Source: Bacteroidota bacterium (GTDB taxonomy: Bacteria; Bacteroidota; Bacteroidia; B-17B0; Aurantibacillaceae). Taken from it: a stretch of 35,194 bases of DNA. Made by a program: the position numbers and the translations under genes. The stretch spans positions 1 to 35,194 of the forward strand of contig JABDDQ010000017.1 of assembly GCA_013287545.1 (NCBI GenBank). The letters are read 5' to 3'. The notes under the pieces were generated by a model. It was given only the letters and a program-made list of their open reading frames with translations, was not told the DNA's origin and made no database searches. Below, one piece after another: positions 1-7,700 of the stretch. Numbering within the stretch: position 1 is the stretch's first letter; each line of letters opens with the position of its first letter.

Positions 1-780
1 CCGCGCATTGCTATTGTGGGCCGACCAAACGTAGGTAAATCATCGCTTACAAATGCTTTACTGGGCAACGAACGAAATATTGTTACGCCTGTTGCAGGCA
101 CCACCCGCGATTCTATAAACACACGTTATAACGCTTTTGGAAACGACTTTTGGCTGATTGATACAGCCGGGATTCGTAAAAAGGCTAAGGTGCACGAAGA
201 TTTAGAGTTTTACAGCGTAATGCGTTCGATTAGAGCCATTGAAAGCAGCGATGTGATACTTATGATGATTGATGCCACACTGGGCTTAGAAGCGCAGGAT
301 TTAAGTATTTTTGACCTTGCCATTAAAAACCACAAAGGCGTGGTAATTTTGGTAAACAAGTGGGATTTAATTGATAAGGATGCCACTACTGCCAAAAAAA
401 TGGAAGACGAAATTCGTGAGCGTTTAGCTCCGTTTAAAGATGTGCCCATTATTTTTGTATCGGTATTAGAAAAACAACGCGTTTTAAAAGCCATTGAAGT
501 TGCCATTGAAGTTTACCATAACCGCAGACAAATTATACCAACCCGTAAATTAAACGAGTTTTTTGAACCTGTTTTAGAAGCGTACCCACCACCTGCACTT
601 AAAGGCAAATACGTAAAAATAAAATACGTTACGCAAATGAAAGGTATACCGATGTTTATATTTTTCTGTAACCTGCCGCAATATGTTAGCGAAAGTTACA
701 AGCGTTATTTGGAAAATAAATTGCGCGAGCATTTTAATTTTTCGGGTGTTCCGATTGAGATTGTAATGCGTAAAAAATAA
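1..780 (+). CDS. der: Ribosome-assembly GTPase Der (EngA), C-terminal part
   Basis: Der is a tandem-domain GTPase that helps mature the 50S ribosomal subunit. The window opens inside the gene. The reading frame runs in from base 1, so the GTG at 16 is not the true start. What is visible is the second G domain, with P-loop GRPNVGKSS at the left edge, G2 Thr in AGTTRDS, G3 DTAG and G4 NKWD, followed by the C-terminal KH-like domain (about the last 85 residues, containing [15 protein letters not shown] and ending in IEIVMRKK). About 259 codons are present of a family length near 435, so the whole first G domain lies upstream. The presence of the KH domain after the G domain distinguishes it from Era. 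An ABC ATPase gene follows after 10 bases on the same strand. Confidence 0.95.
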   Translation, partial: PRIAIVGRPNVGKSSLTNALLGNERNIVTPVAGTTRDSINTRYNAFGNDFWLIDTAGIRKKAKVHEDLEFYSVMRSIRAIESSDVILMMIDATLGLEAQDLSIFDLAIKNHKGVVILVNKWDLIDKDATTAKKMEDEIRERLAPFKDVPIIFVSVLEKQRVLKAIEVAIEVYHNRRQIIPTRKLNEFFEPVLEAYPPPALKGKYVKIKYVTQMKGIPMFIFFCNLPQYVSESYKRYLENKLREHFNFSGVPIEIVMRKK

Positions 781-790
781 AATTCTTTTT

Positions 791-1426
791 GTGCCTGTAT
801 CCATTCACATAAATAATTTAGGTAAGAAATTTGTAAACGAATGGATTTTTAAAGATGTTACCCTAAACATTTCTCCGGCCGAAAAGCTGGTAATTTTAGG
901 TGCTAACGGTTCGGGTAAATCAACTTTACTGCAAAGCATTGCTTCTTTTTTAATTCCAACCAAAGGCGAAGTAGTTTGGAAAAACGAAAACCAAATTATT
1001 GAAGACGATACTATTTACAAGCACCTCAGCATAGCGTCGCCCTACATGGAGTTGATTGAAGATTTTACACTGACGGAAACCATCAACCACCAAAAACAAT
1101 TTAAGCCTTTTATAAATAAGCTGACTACCGAAGACGTAATTAAACGCATGCAGCTTGAACACGCGGCAAATAAGTTTGTAAAAAATTACTCATCGGGCAT
1201 GAGGCAGCGTGTAAAACTTGGTTTGGCTATTTTAGCTGATTGCCCTGTTTTATTGCTGGATGAACCTTGCAGTAATTTAGATGCAAACGCCATTGCCTGG
1301 TACCAAAACATGATTACAGAATTTGCCCAACACAAAACTATTTTGGTTTGCAGCAACACGGTTAAAGAAGAGTATACTTTTTGCAGCGATAAAATTGAGA
1401 TAGAAAAATACAAAGTGCAGAAATAA
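791..1426 (+). CDS. ABC transporter ATP-binding protein, small, with atypical H-loop
   Basis: A 211-residue single ABC ATPase domain, which would power a membrane transporter whose permease is not in the window. Walker A is GANGSGKST (residues 37-45), the signature is SSGMRQR (134-140), and Walker B is PVLLLDEP (152-159) with a D-loop SNLD. The place where the switch histidine normally sits reads ILVCSNTVKEE, giving Asn189 instead of His. The short length and the position of the motifs resemble CcmA/HmuV-sized Bacteroidota ATPases, but the substrate is not predictable. The start is GTG, 10 bases after der; no upstream ATG gives a better N-terminus, and the MPVSIHINNLGKKF beginning fits the family. 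It is probably co-transcribed with der and ends at a strong hairpin. Confidence 0.85.
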   Translation: MPVSIHINNLGKKFVNEWIFKDVTLNISPAEKLVILGANGSGKSTLLQSIASFLIPTKGEVVWKNENQIIEDDTIYKHLSIASPYMELIEDFTLTETINHQKQFKPFINKLTTEDVIKRMQLEHAANKFVKNYSSGMRQRVKLGLAILADCPVLLLDEPCSNLDANAIAWYQNMITEFAQHKTILVCSNTVKEEYTFCSDKIEIEKYKVQK

Positions 1427-1451
1427 AAAAAGCGTGTTGCCACGCTTTTTT
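1425..1451. terminator. Bidirectional intrinsic terminator between ABC gene and topA
   Basis: A 6-bp GC-containing stem AGCGTG/CACGCT closes a TTGC loop. It is flanked by an A-run on the left and a T-run on the right, which pair to extend the stem. Because of this symmetry it can terminate transcripts arriving from the ABC gene (plus) and from topA (minus), whose stop codons lie on either side. Confidence 0.85.
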
Positions 1452-1472
1452 CAAAACACAATAATTAAGGTT

Positions 1473-4115
1473 TTATTTTTTAGCTTTCTTTTTAGCTACT
1501 TTTTTTACCGCGGCTTTCTTAGCTGTTTTTTTAACGGGTGCCTTTTTTGCCGTTGGCTTTTTAGCAGCCGCTTGTTTTACTGTTGCTTTTTCTTTTTTAG
1601 CAGCTGTTTTCTTCGCACCTTTTTTATCAAACGCCGTAGGCATTTGCTCTACAATCATTCGTTTAATTTCATCTAACGAAATTTTTGTAAGCTCTTCTGC
1701 CGCATATTTATCTCCATTAGCTTTTTTCTCCAGCTTCAACATCAGTTTTCCAAAGCGGATAAAAGGGCCCCAACGACCATTTTCAATGGCTATTTTTTCC
1801 TCATCCCATTTTTGAATGAAACGATTGGCTTCTTTCTCTAATTTTTTACTTGCCAGTTCATCAATGTCACTTTGCGATAAATTATCAAAATCGTAAGCTC
1901 GTGGTACATTTATATATAAGCCACCTAATTTTATAAACGGACCAAAACGGCCTTTACCTTTTGTAACCGGTTCTCCTTTATAAAACGCAATAGGTGCATC
2001 AGCTTGTTCTTTTTCTGCAATAAGTTGTATGGCTCTTTCCATATCAACTTTAAAAGGGTCTTCACCTTTAGGGATAGAAATAAACTGCTCACCAAATTTT
2101 ACATACGGACCAAAACGACCTAAGTTTACCGATACATCTTTATCTTTATGTGTACCTAAGTGCGCAGGTAGTTTAAATAAATCTAAAGCCTCTTCCAACG
2201 TAATCATTTCCATGCGCTGGTCTTTACGCAGGCTTGCAAAGCGAGGTTTTTCGCCCCCTTCAACTGTTTCGCCAATTTGCGCTAAAGGACCAAAACGACC
2301 AATGCGTACAAAAATTGGTTTGCCGCTTGCAGGGTCAACACCCAACACACGTTCGCCACTGGCACGTTCAGAATTATCAATTGTTTTTTCTACTGTTTTA
2401 TGAAACGGACTGTAAAATGTTTTCAGCATTTTAGTCCAGTCTAATTTGCCATCGGCAATTTCATCAAACTCTTCTTCAACTTTTGCGGTAAAATGGAAAT
2501 CTAAAATATCAGGAAAATACTGAATTAAAAAATCGTTTACCACCATGCCGATATCGGTTGGAAATAATTTAGATTTTTCAGCACCTGTGTTTTCTGTTTT
2601 TGTTTCTTTTACGATATTGTTTTTTGTCAGAATAAGATTTACAAAATTTCTTGCATGACCTTCTCTGTCTGTTTTCTCAACATAGTTTCTTTTTTGAACC
2701 GTAGAAATGGTTGGTGCATAAGTAGACGGGCGACCTATGCCAAGCTCCTCTAATTTTTTTACCAAGCTTGCCTCGGTATAACGTGCCGGGTGGTGTGTAA
2801 AACGTTGTGTAGCGGTAATTTCAAGGTTTTGTAAAGTTTGCCCTTGTTGTATAGGAGGCAGGATAGATGAGTTCTCCGATGTTGCATCCGTTTCTTCATC
2901 ATCGGTGCTTTCCATATACACTTTAAGGAAACCATCAAATTTTAAAACTTCGCCTTGCGCCACAAACAATTCTGATGTGGTAGATATTTTAATTTTAGCC
3001 GTTGTTTTTTCCAACTCGGCATCACTCATTTGCGATGCAATGGTGCGTTTCCAAATTAAATCGTACAGGCGTTGCTCGTTACGCTCGCCTTCTACAAATT
3101 GTCTGTCTATATAAGTAGGACGGATGGCTTCGTGAGCCTCTTGCGCGCCTTTACTTTTTGTTTTGTACTGACGAGGTTGGTAATATTTTGCGCCGTAATT
3201 TGCATTGATGGCTTTGTTAGCCTGGTTCATGGCGGTTTCCGATAAGTTAACACTATCGGTACGCATATAGGTTATTTTACCTGCCTCGTATAATTTTTGA
3301 GCCACCACCATGGTTTGCGATACCGAAAAGCCAAGTTTACGTGCGGCTTCTTGTTGCAACGTAGATGTAGTAAATGGTGCAGATGGTGAACGCTTAGCGG
3401 GTTTAGTTTCTAAACTCTCAATAGTAAAGGCAGCCGCTTTGCATTTTTCTAAAAATGCCTGTGCTTCTTGTTCTGTATTAAAGCGTTTATCTAACTCTGC
3501 TTTTAAGCTTGCTTTACCTGTATTAAATATAGCAGCTACTTTAAAGGCTGAGGTTGATTTAAAGTTTTGAATTTCTCTTTCTCTATCTACAATTAAACGC
3601 ACCGCAACCGATTGCACACGGCCGGCAGATAAACTTGGGCGAACTTTACGCCATAATATAGGCGACAGTTCAAAACCCACTAACCTGTCTAACACACGGC
3701 GGGCTTGTTGCGCGTTTACTAAATTAATATCGATGCCACGCGGATTTTCGATGGCTTTTTGAATAGCCGACTTTGTAATTTCGTGAAAAACAATGCGTTT
3801 GGTTTTTTTAGGATCTAAGTCTAATGTCTCTGCTAAATGCCACGAAATGGCTTCTCCCTCACGGTCCTCATCGGAAGCTAACCAAACCATGTCGGCTCCT
3901 TTGCTTAGTTTTTTTAATTCGCTTATAACTCTTTCTTTTCCTTCAGATACTTCGTAGGTAGGGGCAAAATTATTCTCAATATCAACACCATAGCCTTTTT
4001 TAACTAAATCGCGGATATGACCAAAACTTGAGCGAACGGTAAAATCTTTCCCTAAAAATCCTTCTATGGTTTTTGCTTTTGCCGGTGACTCAACTATAAC
4101 AAGATTCTTGCTCAT
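1473..4115 (-). CDS. topA: DNA topoisomerase I with lysine-rich C-terminal tail
   Basis: Type IA topoisomerase, relaxing negative supercoils through a transient 5' phosphotyrosyl break. The 880-residue protein starts with a Toprim domain (LVIVESPAKAKTI, residues 5-17; acidic triad region SDEDREGE, 81-88). The catalytic tyrosine is Tyr283 in ITYMRTDS. After the catalytic toroid, the C-terminal part has four copies of a short repeat built around GRFGP or GRWGP followed by K/R-F-G, instead of the Cys4 zinc fingers of the E. coli enzyme. The last 50 residues (831-880) are almost only Lys and Ala with Pro and Thr, like a histone H1 tail, and probably bind DNA non-specifically. The ATG is preceded by AGAGGT, a clear ribosome-binding site. 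The upstream neighbour, the aldehyde dehydrogenase, is separated by 91 bases. Confidence 0.97.
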   Translation of the reverse strand: MSKNLVIVESPAKAKTIEGFLGKDFTVRSSFGHIRDLVKKGYGVDIENNFAPTYEVSEGKERVISELKKLSKGADMVWLASDEDREGEAISWHLAETLDLDPKKTKRIVFHEITKSAIQKAIENPRGIDINLVNAQQARRVLDRLVGFELSPILWRKVRPSLSAGRVQSVAVRLIVDREREIQNFKSTSAFKVAAIFNTGKASLKAELDKRFNTEQEAQAFLEKCKAAAFTIESLETKPAKRSPSAPFTTSTLQQEAARKLGFSVSQTMVVAQKLYEAGKITYMRTDSVNLSETAMNQANKAINANYGAKYYQPRQYKTKSKGAQEAHEAIRPTYIDRQFVEGERNEQRLYDLIWKRTIASQMSDAELEKTTAKIKISTTSELFVAQGEVLKFDGFLKVYMESTDDEETDATSENSSILPPIQQGQTLQNLEITATQRFTHHPARYTEASLVKKLEELGIGRPSTYAPTISTVQKRNYVEKTDREGHARNFVNLILTKNNIVKETKTENTGAEKSKLFPTDIGMVVNDFLIQYFPDILDFHFTAKVEEEFDEIADGKLDWTKMLKTFYSPFHKTVEKTIDNSERASGERVLGVDPASGKPIFVRIGRFGPLAQIGETVEGGEKPRFASLRKDQRMEMITLEEALDLFKLPAHLGTHKDKDVSVNLGRFGPYVKFGEQFISIPKGEDPFKVDMERAIQLIAEKEQADAPIAFYKGEPVTKGKGRFGPFIKLGGLYINVPRAYDFDNLSQSDIDELASKKLEKEANRFIQKWDEEKIAIENGRWGPFIRFGKLMLKLEKKANGDKYAAEELTKISLDEIKRMIVEQMPTAFDKKGAKKTAAKKEKATVKQAAAKKPTAKKAPVKKTAKKAAVKKVAKKKAKK

Positions 4116-4120
4116 TCGTT

Positions 4121-4126
4121 ACCTCT
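4121..4126 (-). promoter_or_regulatory. Shine-Dalgarno site of topA
   Basis: On the minus strand AGAGGT lies 5 bases before the topA ATG. It stands out because most genes in this window have A-rich leaders with no recognisable Shine-Dalgarno, as is usual in Bacteroidota. It supports the chosen topA start. Confidence 0.6.
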
Positions 4127-4206
4127 TTTAAATAAATAAGACTGCAAAAGAACGATTTTTTATGAAATAGAGAAAAAAAGTGACTTTTTGGCTGAAATTA
4201 AAGCGT

Positions 4207-5619
4207 TTACATAACCAACAGTTTCGGTTCCAGCATATCCAACATAGCGTACTTAACCCCTTCGCGCCCTAAGCCAGAATCTTTTATGCCGCCATATGGC
4301 ATTTGGTCTACTCTAAAAGTTGGTACATCGTTTATAATAACGCCACCGGTTTCTATATTATTAAAACAATAATCTACTTCGCTTAATAAGTTAGTAAACA
4401 CACCACACTGCAAACCAAATTTGGTATCGTTTATTAAAAACACAGCTTCTTCTATAGTGTTGTATTTTTCTATACACACAATTGGTCCAAAGGCTTCTTC
4501 AGCATTAATTTTCATTTTGGTAGTTGTGTTGGTTAATATAGTTGGTTCAACATAACTGCCTTTGCGTTTACCTCCACAAATTATTTTTGCGCCTTCGATA
4601 ACCGCTTCGTTAATCCAGGTTTCAACTCGTATGGCGTTATCTTCATCAATCATTACCGATACATCGGTTTCGGCATCTAACGGGTCTCCGTATTTTAATT
4701 TTTTAGTGCGTGCGGTAAACTTCTCTAAAAAAGCATCAAAAATATCTTGCTGCACAAAAAAGCGTTGCGCGTGTATACATATTTGTCCGCTATACGAAAA
4801 ACCGCCCACTACACATTTTTCTATTACAGCATCTATATGGTCGAGCGAAGTAACAATAACACCTGCGTTGCCACCCAGTTCAAGCACCACTTTTTTCTTG
4901 CCGGCTTGCTTTTTCATTTCCCAGCCAACAACCGGCGAACCTGTAAATGATAACAAATTAAAACGCTCATCGGTTACAATGGCGTTGCCGTTTTTTCTAT
5001 CCATGGGTAAAATAGATACGCTTCCTTTAGGAAGATCTGACCTATCGATAATTTTTGCGAGTTCTAAGGTTGAAAGTGGTGTAGAGCTGGCAGGCTTTAC
5101 TATAATAGGGCAACCGGCCGCAATGGCGGGTGCAATTTTGTGTACAGCTAAATTTAACGGAAAGTTAAACGGCGCAATGCCTGCAACAACACCTACCGGA
5201 AAATATTTTACATGGCCTTCTTTCTTTTCGCCTGCGGGAGTCCAATCTAAACTAATATATTCTTTTGGTAAACGTTTACATTCTTCGGCGGCAACATAAA
5301 ATGTTTGTGCTGCACGGTCAATTTCGCCTAAGGCATATTTTATAGGCTTGGCAGACTCTAACGAAAGAATTTCGGCTAAATGCTCTCTGTCTTTTTTTAT
5401 TTTGTTGGCTATGAAAAATAAAATTTCTTGCTTTTTATACGAAGGCATTTTTTTAAGCAGCGTTAAAACCTCCTGCGCTTTTTTTATAGCGTGGTCTAAT
5501 TCTTTTTCGCTTGCCTGGTAGGTGGTTGCAAATTCTTTTTTAGTGAAGGGGTTAACCACAGGAAGCATTTTGGGTGTGGCAATAAAATCTCCGCCACAGT
5601 ATATAAGATAGTTTGTCAT
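4207..5619 (-). CDS. NAD(P)-dependent aldehyde dehydrogenase
   Basis: A 470-residue aldehyde dehydrogenase superfamily enzyme, oxidising an aldehyde to the acid with NAD(P)+. The catalytic set is complete: Asn152 in APFNFP, general base Glu247 in LELGGNAG, nucleophile Cys281 in GQICIHAQRF, and Glu375 in EEAFGP. The cofactor-binding stretch FTGSPVVGWEMKKQAG is present. The GQIC active-site context and the overall length fit the lactaldehyde, glyceraldehyde or semialdehyde type enzymes of Bacteroidota rather than acylating or betaine-aldehyde types. The substrate cannot be fixed from sequence. The ATG is preceded by a CAA-rich, SD-less leader. The gene lies 65 bases downstream of idi on the same strand with no hairpin between, so it may be read from the yqgE-idi transcript, although no functional link is evident. 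Confidence 0.9.
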   Translation of the reverse strand: MTNYLIYCGGDFIATPKMLPVVNPFTKKEFATTYQASEKELDHAIKKAQEVLTLLKKMPSYKKQEILFFIANKIKKDREHLAEILSLESAKPIKYALGEIDRAAQTFYVAAEECKRLPKEYISLDWTPAGEKKEGHVKYFPVGVVAGIAPFNFPLNLAVHKIAPAIAAGCPIIVKPASSTPLSTLELAKIIDRSDLPKGSVSILPMDRKNGNAIVTDERFNLLSFTGSPVVGWEMKKQAGKKKVVLELGGNAGVIVTSLDHIDAVIEKCVVGGFSYSGQICIHAQRFFVQQDIFDAFLEKFTARTKKLKYGDPLDAETDVSVMIDEDNAIRVETWINEAVIEGAKIICGGKRKGSYVEPTILTNTTTKMKINAEEAFGPIVCIEKYNTIEEAVFLINDTKFGLQCGVFTNLLSEVDYCFNNIETGGVIINDVPTFRVDQMPYGGIKDSGLGREGVKYAMLDMLEPKLLVM

Positions 5620-5684
5620 TGTTGTTGTTTTTGAGTAAAAATAAAAAAAGGAGAAAAGGTAAAGTCTTAAAAAATCATAAGTAT

Positions 5685-6212
5685 TTAGCTAAACAATTGT
5701 TTATGCCAGTTAGCATAGCAAATTTTAAACCACTCAGTATATTTATTAGGATGTTGTTTTATATCCACATCTAACTCATTTACCGAAATATATTTCCAGT
5801 CGGCAACCTCGGCAGGATTTTTTTTAGGAAGGTTATCGGTTACTCCTATATATACATAATCTAATTCGTGTTCAATTAAGTTATGGTCTAATTGTGCTTT
5901 ATATATAAAGGTAAAAGCAAATTTTAGCTCACAGGTTAAACCCATTTCTTCCTGCAAACGGCGATGAGCTGCTACTTCGGGTTTTTCGTTATTGTACGGG
6001 TGACTGCAACAGGTGTTGGTCCATAAACCCGCCGAATGATATTTTCCATCGGCACGTTTTTGTAACAACAATTCATGCTTCGAGTTAAATATAAAAACAG
6101 AAACCGCGCGATGTAACTTTCCCTCTAAGTGCGCCTGCATTTTTTCCATGGTGCCAAGCTCCTTATCCTGCTCATCAACCAGCACTACATATTCGGGGTT
6201 TTCTGTTTTCAA
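5685..6212 (-). CDS. idi: Isopentenyl-diphosphate delta-isomerase, type I
   Basis: Interconverts isopentenyl and dimethylallyl diphosphate at the entry to isoprenoid synthesis (quinones, undecaprenyl phosphate, carotenoids). The 175-residue protein is a Nudix-fold enzyme of the expected size. It has the active-site cysteine segment TNTCCSHP (Cys68 or Cys69), the variant Nudix box running through AAHRRLQEEMGL (81-92), and the acidic pair in NLIEHELDYVY (Glu114 and Glu116) that protonates the substrate. The start codon directly abuts the stop of the upstream yqgE gene with no spare base, so the two are very likely translationally coupled. Type I assignment is firm because type II enzymes are FMN proteins with a different fold. 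Confidence 0.96.
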   Translation of the reverse strand: MKTENPEYVVLVDEQDKELGTMEKMQAHLEGKLHRAVSVFIFNSKHELLLQKRADGKYHSAGLWTNTCCSHPYNNEKPEVAAHRRLQEEMGLTCELKFAFTFIYKAQLDHNLIEHELDYVYIGVTDNLPKKNPAEVADWKYISVNELDVDIKQHPNKYTEWFKICYANWHKQLFS

Positions 6213-6761
6213 TTAATTTAAACTGGGGTCTTGTGCAATGTCGGCAAAAACTTTGTAGTTTTTACCAAGGCGTGTAACTTGTTCGGGCCAAATATCATCG
6301 GGGTGTTTATTTAAAAACTCAGCTGTGTACGAATCTAACAAGCCCCAGGTTTTTTCTTCCAGTTCTTCGGCTAATTGCCCGGCACCCCAACCTGAGTAGC
6401 CAATAAAAAACTTTATTTCGGTAGGACTCAATTCTCCGTTTTTAAGTTTATCGGTTATCTCCAAAAAACTACCACTCCAATAATAATTGTTTTGTATGTG
6501 TATGCTGTTTGATATTTCTTTACCGGCCGTGTGTATATAAAACAATTGGTTTTGCGCAATGGGTCCGCCATAATAAACCGGTATTTTTAAATTCTCCATG
6601 CCGGGTAAAACATCTTTTAAATTAAGATGCATGGGTTTATTTAAAACAAAACCTAAGGAGCCTTGCTCGTTATGCTCGGCAAGCATAATAACGGTGCGCT
6701 TAAAATCGCCATCGTTTAAAAGCGGACGAGCAACTAATATTTGTCCTTGTAAAATCTCCAT
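6213..6761 (-). CDS. YqgE/AlgH family protein
   Basis: A 182-residue member of the YqgE/AlgH (UPF0301) family, a widespread cytosolic family whose biochemical role is not settled. Typical motifs are visible: GQILVARPLLND near the N-terminus, then GSLGFVLNKPM, then the YYGGPI segment, and FFIGYSGWGAGQL in the second half. Length matches the family. It is the first gene of a leftward run with idi. Its promoter overlaps that of the divergent pdxH in a 34-base gap. A good TAnnTTTG box for this gene lies on the minus strand in that gap. Confidence 0.92.
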   Translation of the reverse strand: MEILQGQILVARPLLNDGDFKRTVIMLAEHNEQGSLGFVLNKPMHLNLKDVLPGMENLKIPVYYGGPIAQNQLFYIHTAGKEISNSIHIQNNYYWSGSFLEITDKLKNGELSPTEIKFFIGYSGWGAGQLAEELEEKTWGLLDSYTAEFLNKHPDDIWPEQVTRLGKNYKVFADIAQDPSLN

Positions 6762-6778
6762 CTATCCTCGTATCTTTG
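6747..6778 (+). promoter_or_regulatory. pdxH promoter, Bacteroidota type
   Basis: The -33 element TTG (6747-6749) and the -7 element TATCTTTG (6771-6778) are separated by 21 bases and match the Bacteroidota sigma-factor form TTG...TAnnTTTG. The box ends 17 bases before the pdxH ATG. The -33 element lies inside the first codons of the divergent yqgE. Confidence 0.6.
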
Positions 6779-6783
6779 CGTTA

Positions 6784-6812
6784 CAAAATTACAACATGAA
6801 TAATTCGCTCAA
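6784..6812 (-). promoter_or_regulatory. yqgE promoter, Bacteroidota type
   Basis: On the minus strand a TTG (6812-6810), an 18-base spacer and TAATTTTG (6791-6784) precede the yqgE ATG by about 22 bases. This promoter overlaps the divergent pdxH promoter and the first pdxH codons, so the two directions may compete for polymerase. Confidence 0.5.
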
Positions 6813-7446
6813 TGAATTTACTAAAAATTTACGAAAAGATTTTGTAAAAGCCGGTTTTGATGAAAAAGATGCCAACAGCAATCCGTTTAAACAGTTTGAG
6901 ATTTGGTTTGAAGAAGCTGCTAAAAGCAACGTTAACGAACCTAACGGCATGGTGCTATCTACCGTTACAAAAAAAGGGAGGCCATCATCGCGCATTGTTT
7001 TATTGCGTGGCTTAGAAGATAATGGTTTTAATTTTTTTACTAATTACGAGAGTAGAAAAGGAACCGAATTAAAAGAAAACCCTTACGCATCGCTTTTATT
7101 TTTTTGGCCCGAATTAGAACGACAAGTTAGAATAGAAGGCAAGGTGGTGAAAGCGCCTGCACATGTTTCAGATGAATATTTTTCTTTACGCCCAGTTGCA
7201 TCACGCATTGGCGCTTGTGCATCGCCACAAAGCAAAGTAATTAAAAACCGACACGAGCTTGAAAAAATGGTTGATGCCATTAATGCAAAATATAGCGAAG
7301 ATGTGCCTCGCCCTAAAAACTGGGGTGGTTATATTTTAAAAGCTACTTATTATGAGTTTTGGCAAGGCCGCCAAAGCCGCCTACACGATAGAATTTGTTA
7401 TAACCTGAAAAATAAAAAATGGGTTAAGCAACGGTTAGCGCCTTAA
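6796..7446 (+). CDS. pdxH: Pyridoxamine 5'-phosphate oxidase
   Basis: FMN-dependent oxidase that makes pyridoxal 5'-phosphate from pyridoxine or pyridoxamine phosphate, the last step of vitamin B6 synthesis and salvage. The 216-residue protein has the family pattern: NEPNGMVLSTV, GRPSSRIVLLRG, the FMN-contacting FFTNYESRKGTEL, LFFWPELERQVRIEG, and the C-terminal signature EFWQGRQSRLHDR with the substrate-binding RLH. The open frame extends about 200 bases further upstream, but that extension is antisense to yqgE. The ATG at 6796 gives MNNSLNEF, matches the family N-terminus and sits just downstream of a good promoter. The stop codon is 4 bases before the left end of the inserted element. Confidence 0.96.
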   Translation: MNNSLNEFTKNLRKDFVKAGFDEKDANSNPFKQFEIWFEEAAKSNVNEPNGMVLSTVTKKGRPSSRIVLLRGLEDNGFNFFTNYESRKGTELKENPYASLLFFWPELERQVRIEGKVVKAPAHVSDEYFSLRPVASRIGACASPQSKVIKNRHELEKMVDAINAKYSEDVPRPKNWGGYILKATYYEFWQGRQSRLHDRICYNLKNKKWVKQRLAP

Positions 7447-7450
7447 TTAT
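7447..7450 (+). repeat. Left copy of TTAT target-site duplication (putative)
   Basis: TTAT lies directly outside the left terminal inverted repeat and is found again directly outside the right one. A 4-bp direct duplication is what transposition would leave. Four matching AT bases in AT-rich DNA is modest evidence alone and counts only together with the inverted repeats. Confidence 0.5.
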
Positions 7451-7525
7451 TTCGCGCCTATCCCTTTAAAGACAGTTTTTAAGACTAAAAACAGCGTTTT
7501 ATAATGTTTTCGTTATGCAAACGTA
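7451..7525 (+). repeat. Left terminal inverted repeat of the element
   Basis: The outer 33 bases (7451-7483) are the reverse complement of the right end apart from one T in a T-run (5 here, 6 on the right). A second, weaker block, TTTTCGTTATGCAAACGTA (7507-7525), matches the right end at 15 of 19 positions, and all four differences are transitions. The whole repeat is therefore about 75-83 bases, with an indel-rich middle. Confidence 0.75.
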
Positions 7526-7535
7526 ATATTAAATC

Positions 7536-7567
7536 GAATCAATATCTTCCTTAATTTCGTTTGATTC
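7536..7567. repeat. GAATCAA inverted repeat near the left end
   Basis: GAATCAA and TTGATTC are separated by 18 bases. The same two half-sites occur almost fused, as a 15-bp palindrome, at 10196-10210 near the other end of the element. They may be binding sites for a protein acting on the element or for its XRE repressor; chance in AT-rich DNA is possible. Confidence 0.3.
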
Positions 7568-7670
7568 CTTATTAAAATTTACAATAATCTGTTTCCTTAA
7601 AGTATTGTCTTTATCAATAAAGGGGCATATTTTATAAAAGTTTATAATAATAGCGATAACTTTACGGTGA

Positions 7671-7695
7671 AAATGCTTAAAGAATAAAAGCATTT
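7671..7695 (+). promoter_or_regulatory. Hairpin just upstream of the NHL gene start
   Basis: Perfect 8-bp arms AAATGCTT and AAGCATTT around a 9-base loop end 5 bases before the TTG start of the NHL-repeat gene. Placed there it could limit ribosome access. It is not followed by a T-run, so a terminator is unlikely. No function is proven. Confidence 0.35.
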
Positions 7696-7700
7696 AGTTA

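Noticed and set aside
6598-6795. Upstream extension of the pdxH reading frame
   Set aside because: It is antisense to yqgE codons, and the ATG at 6796 follows a good promoter and matches the family N-terminus.
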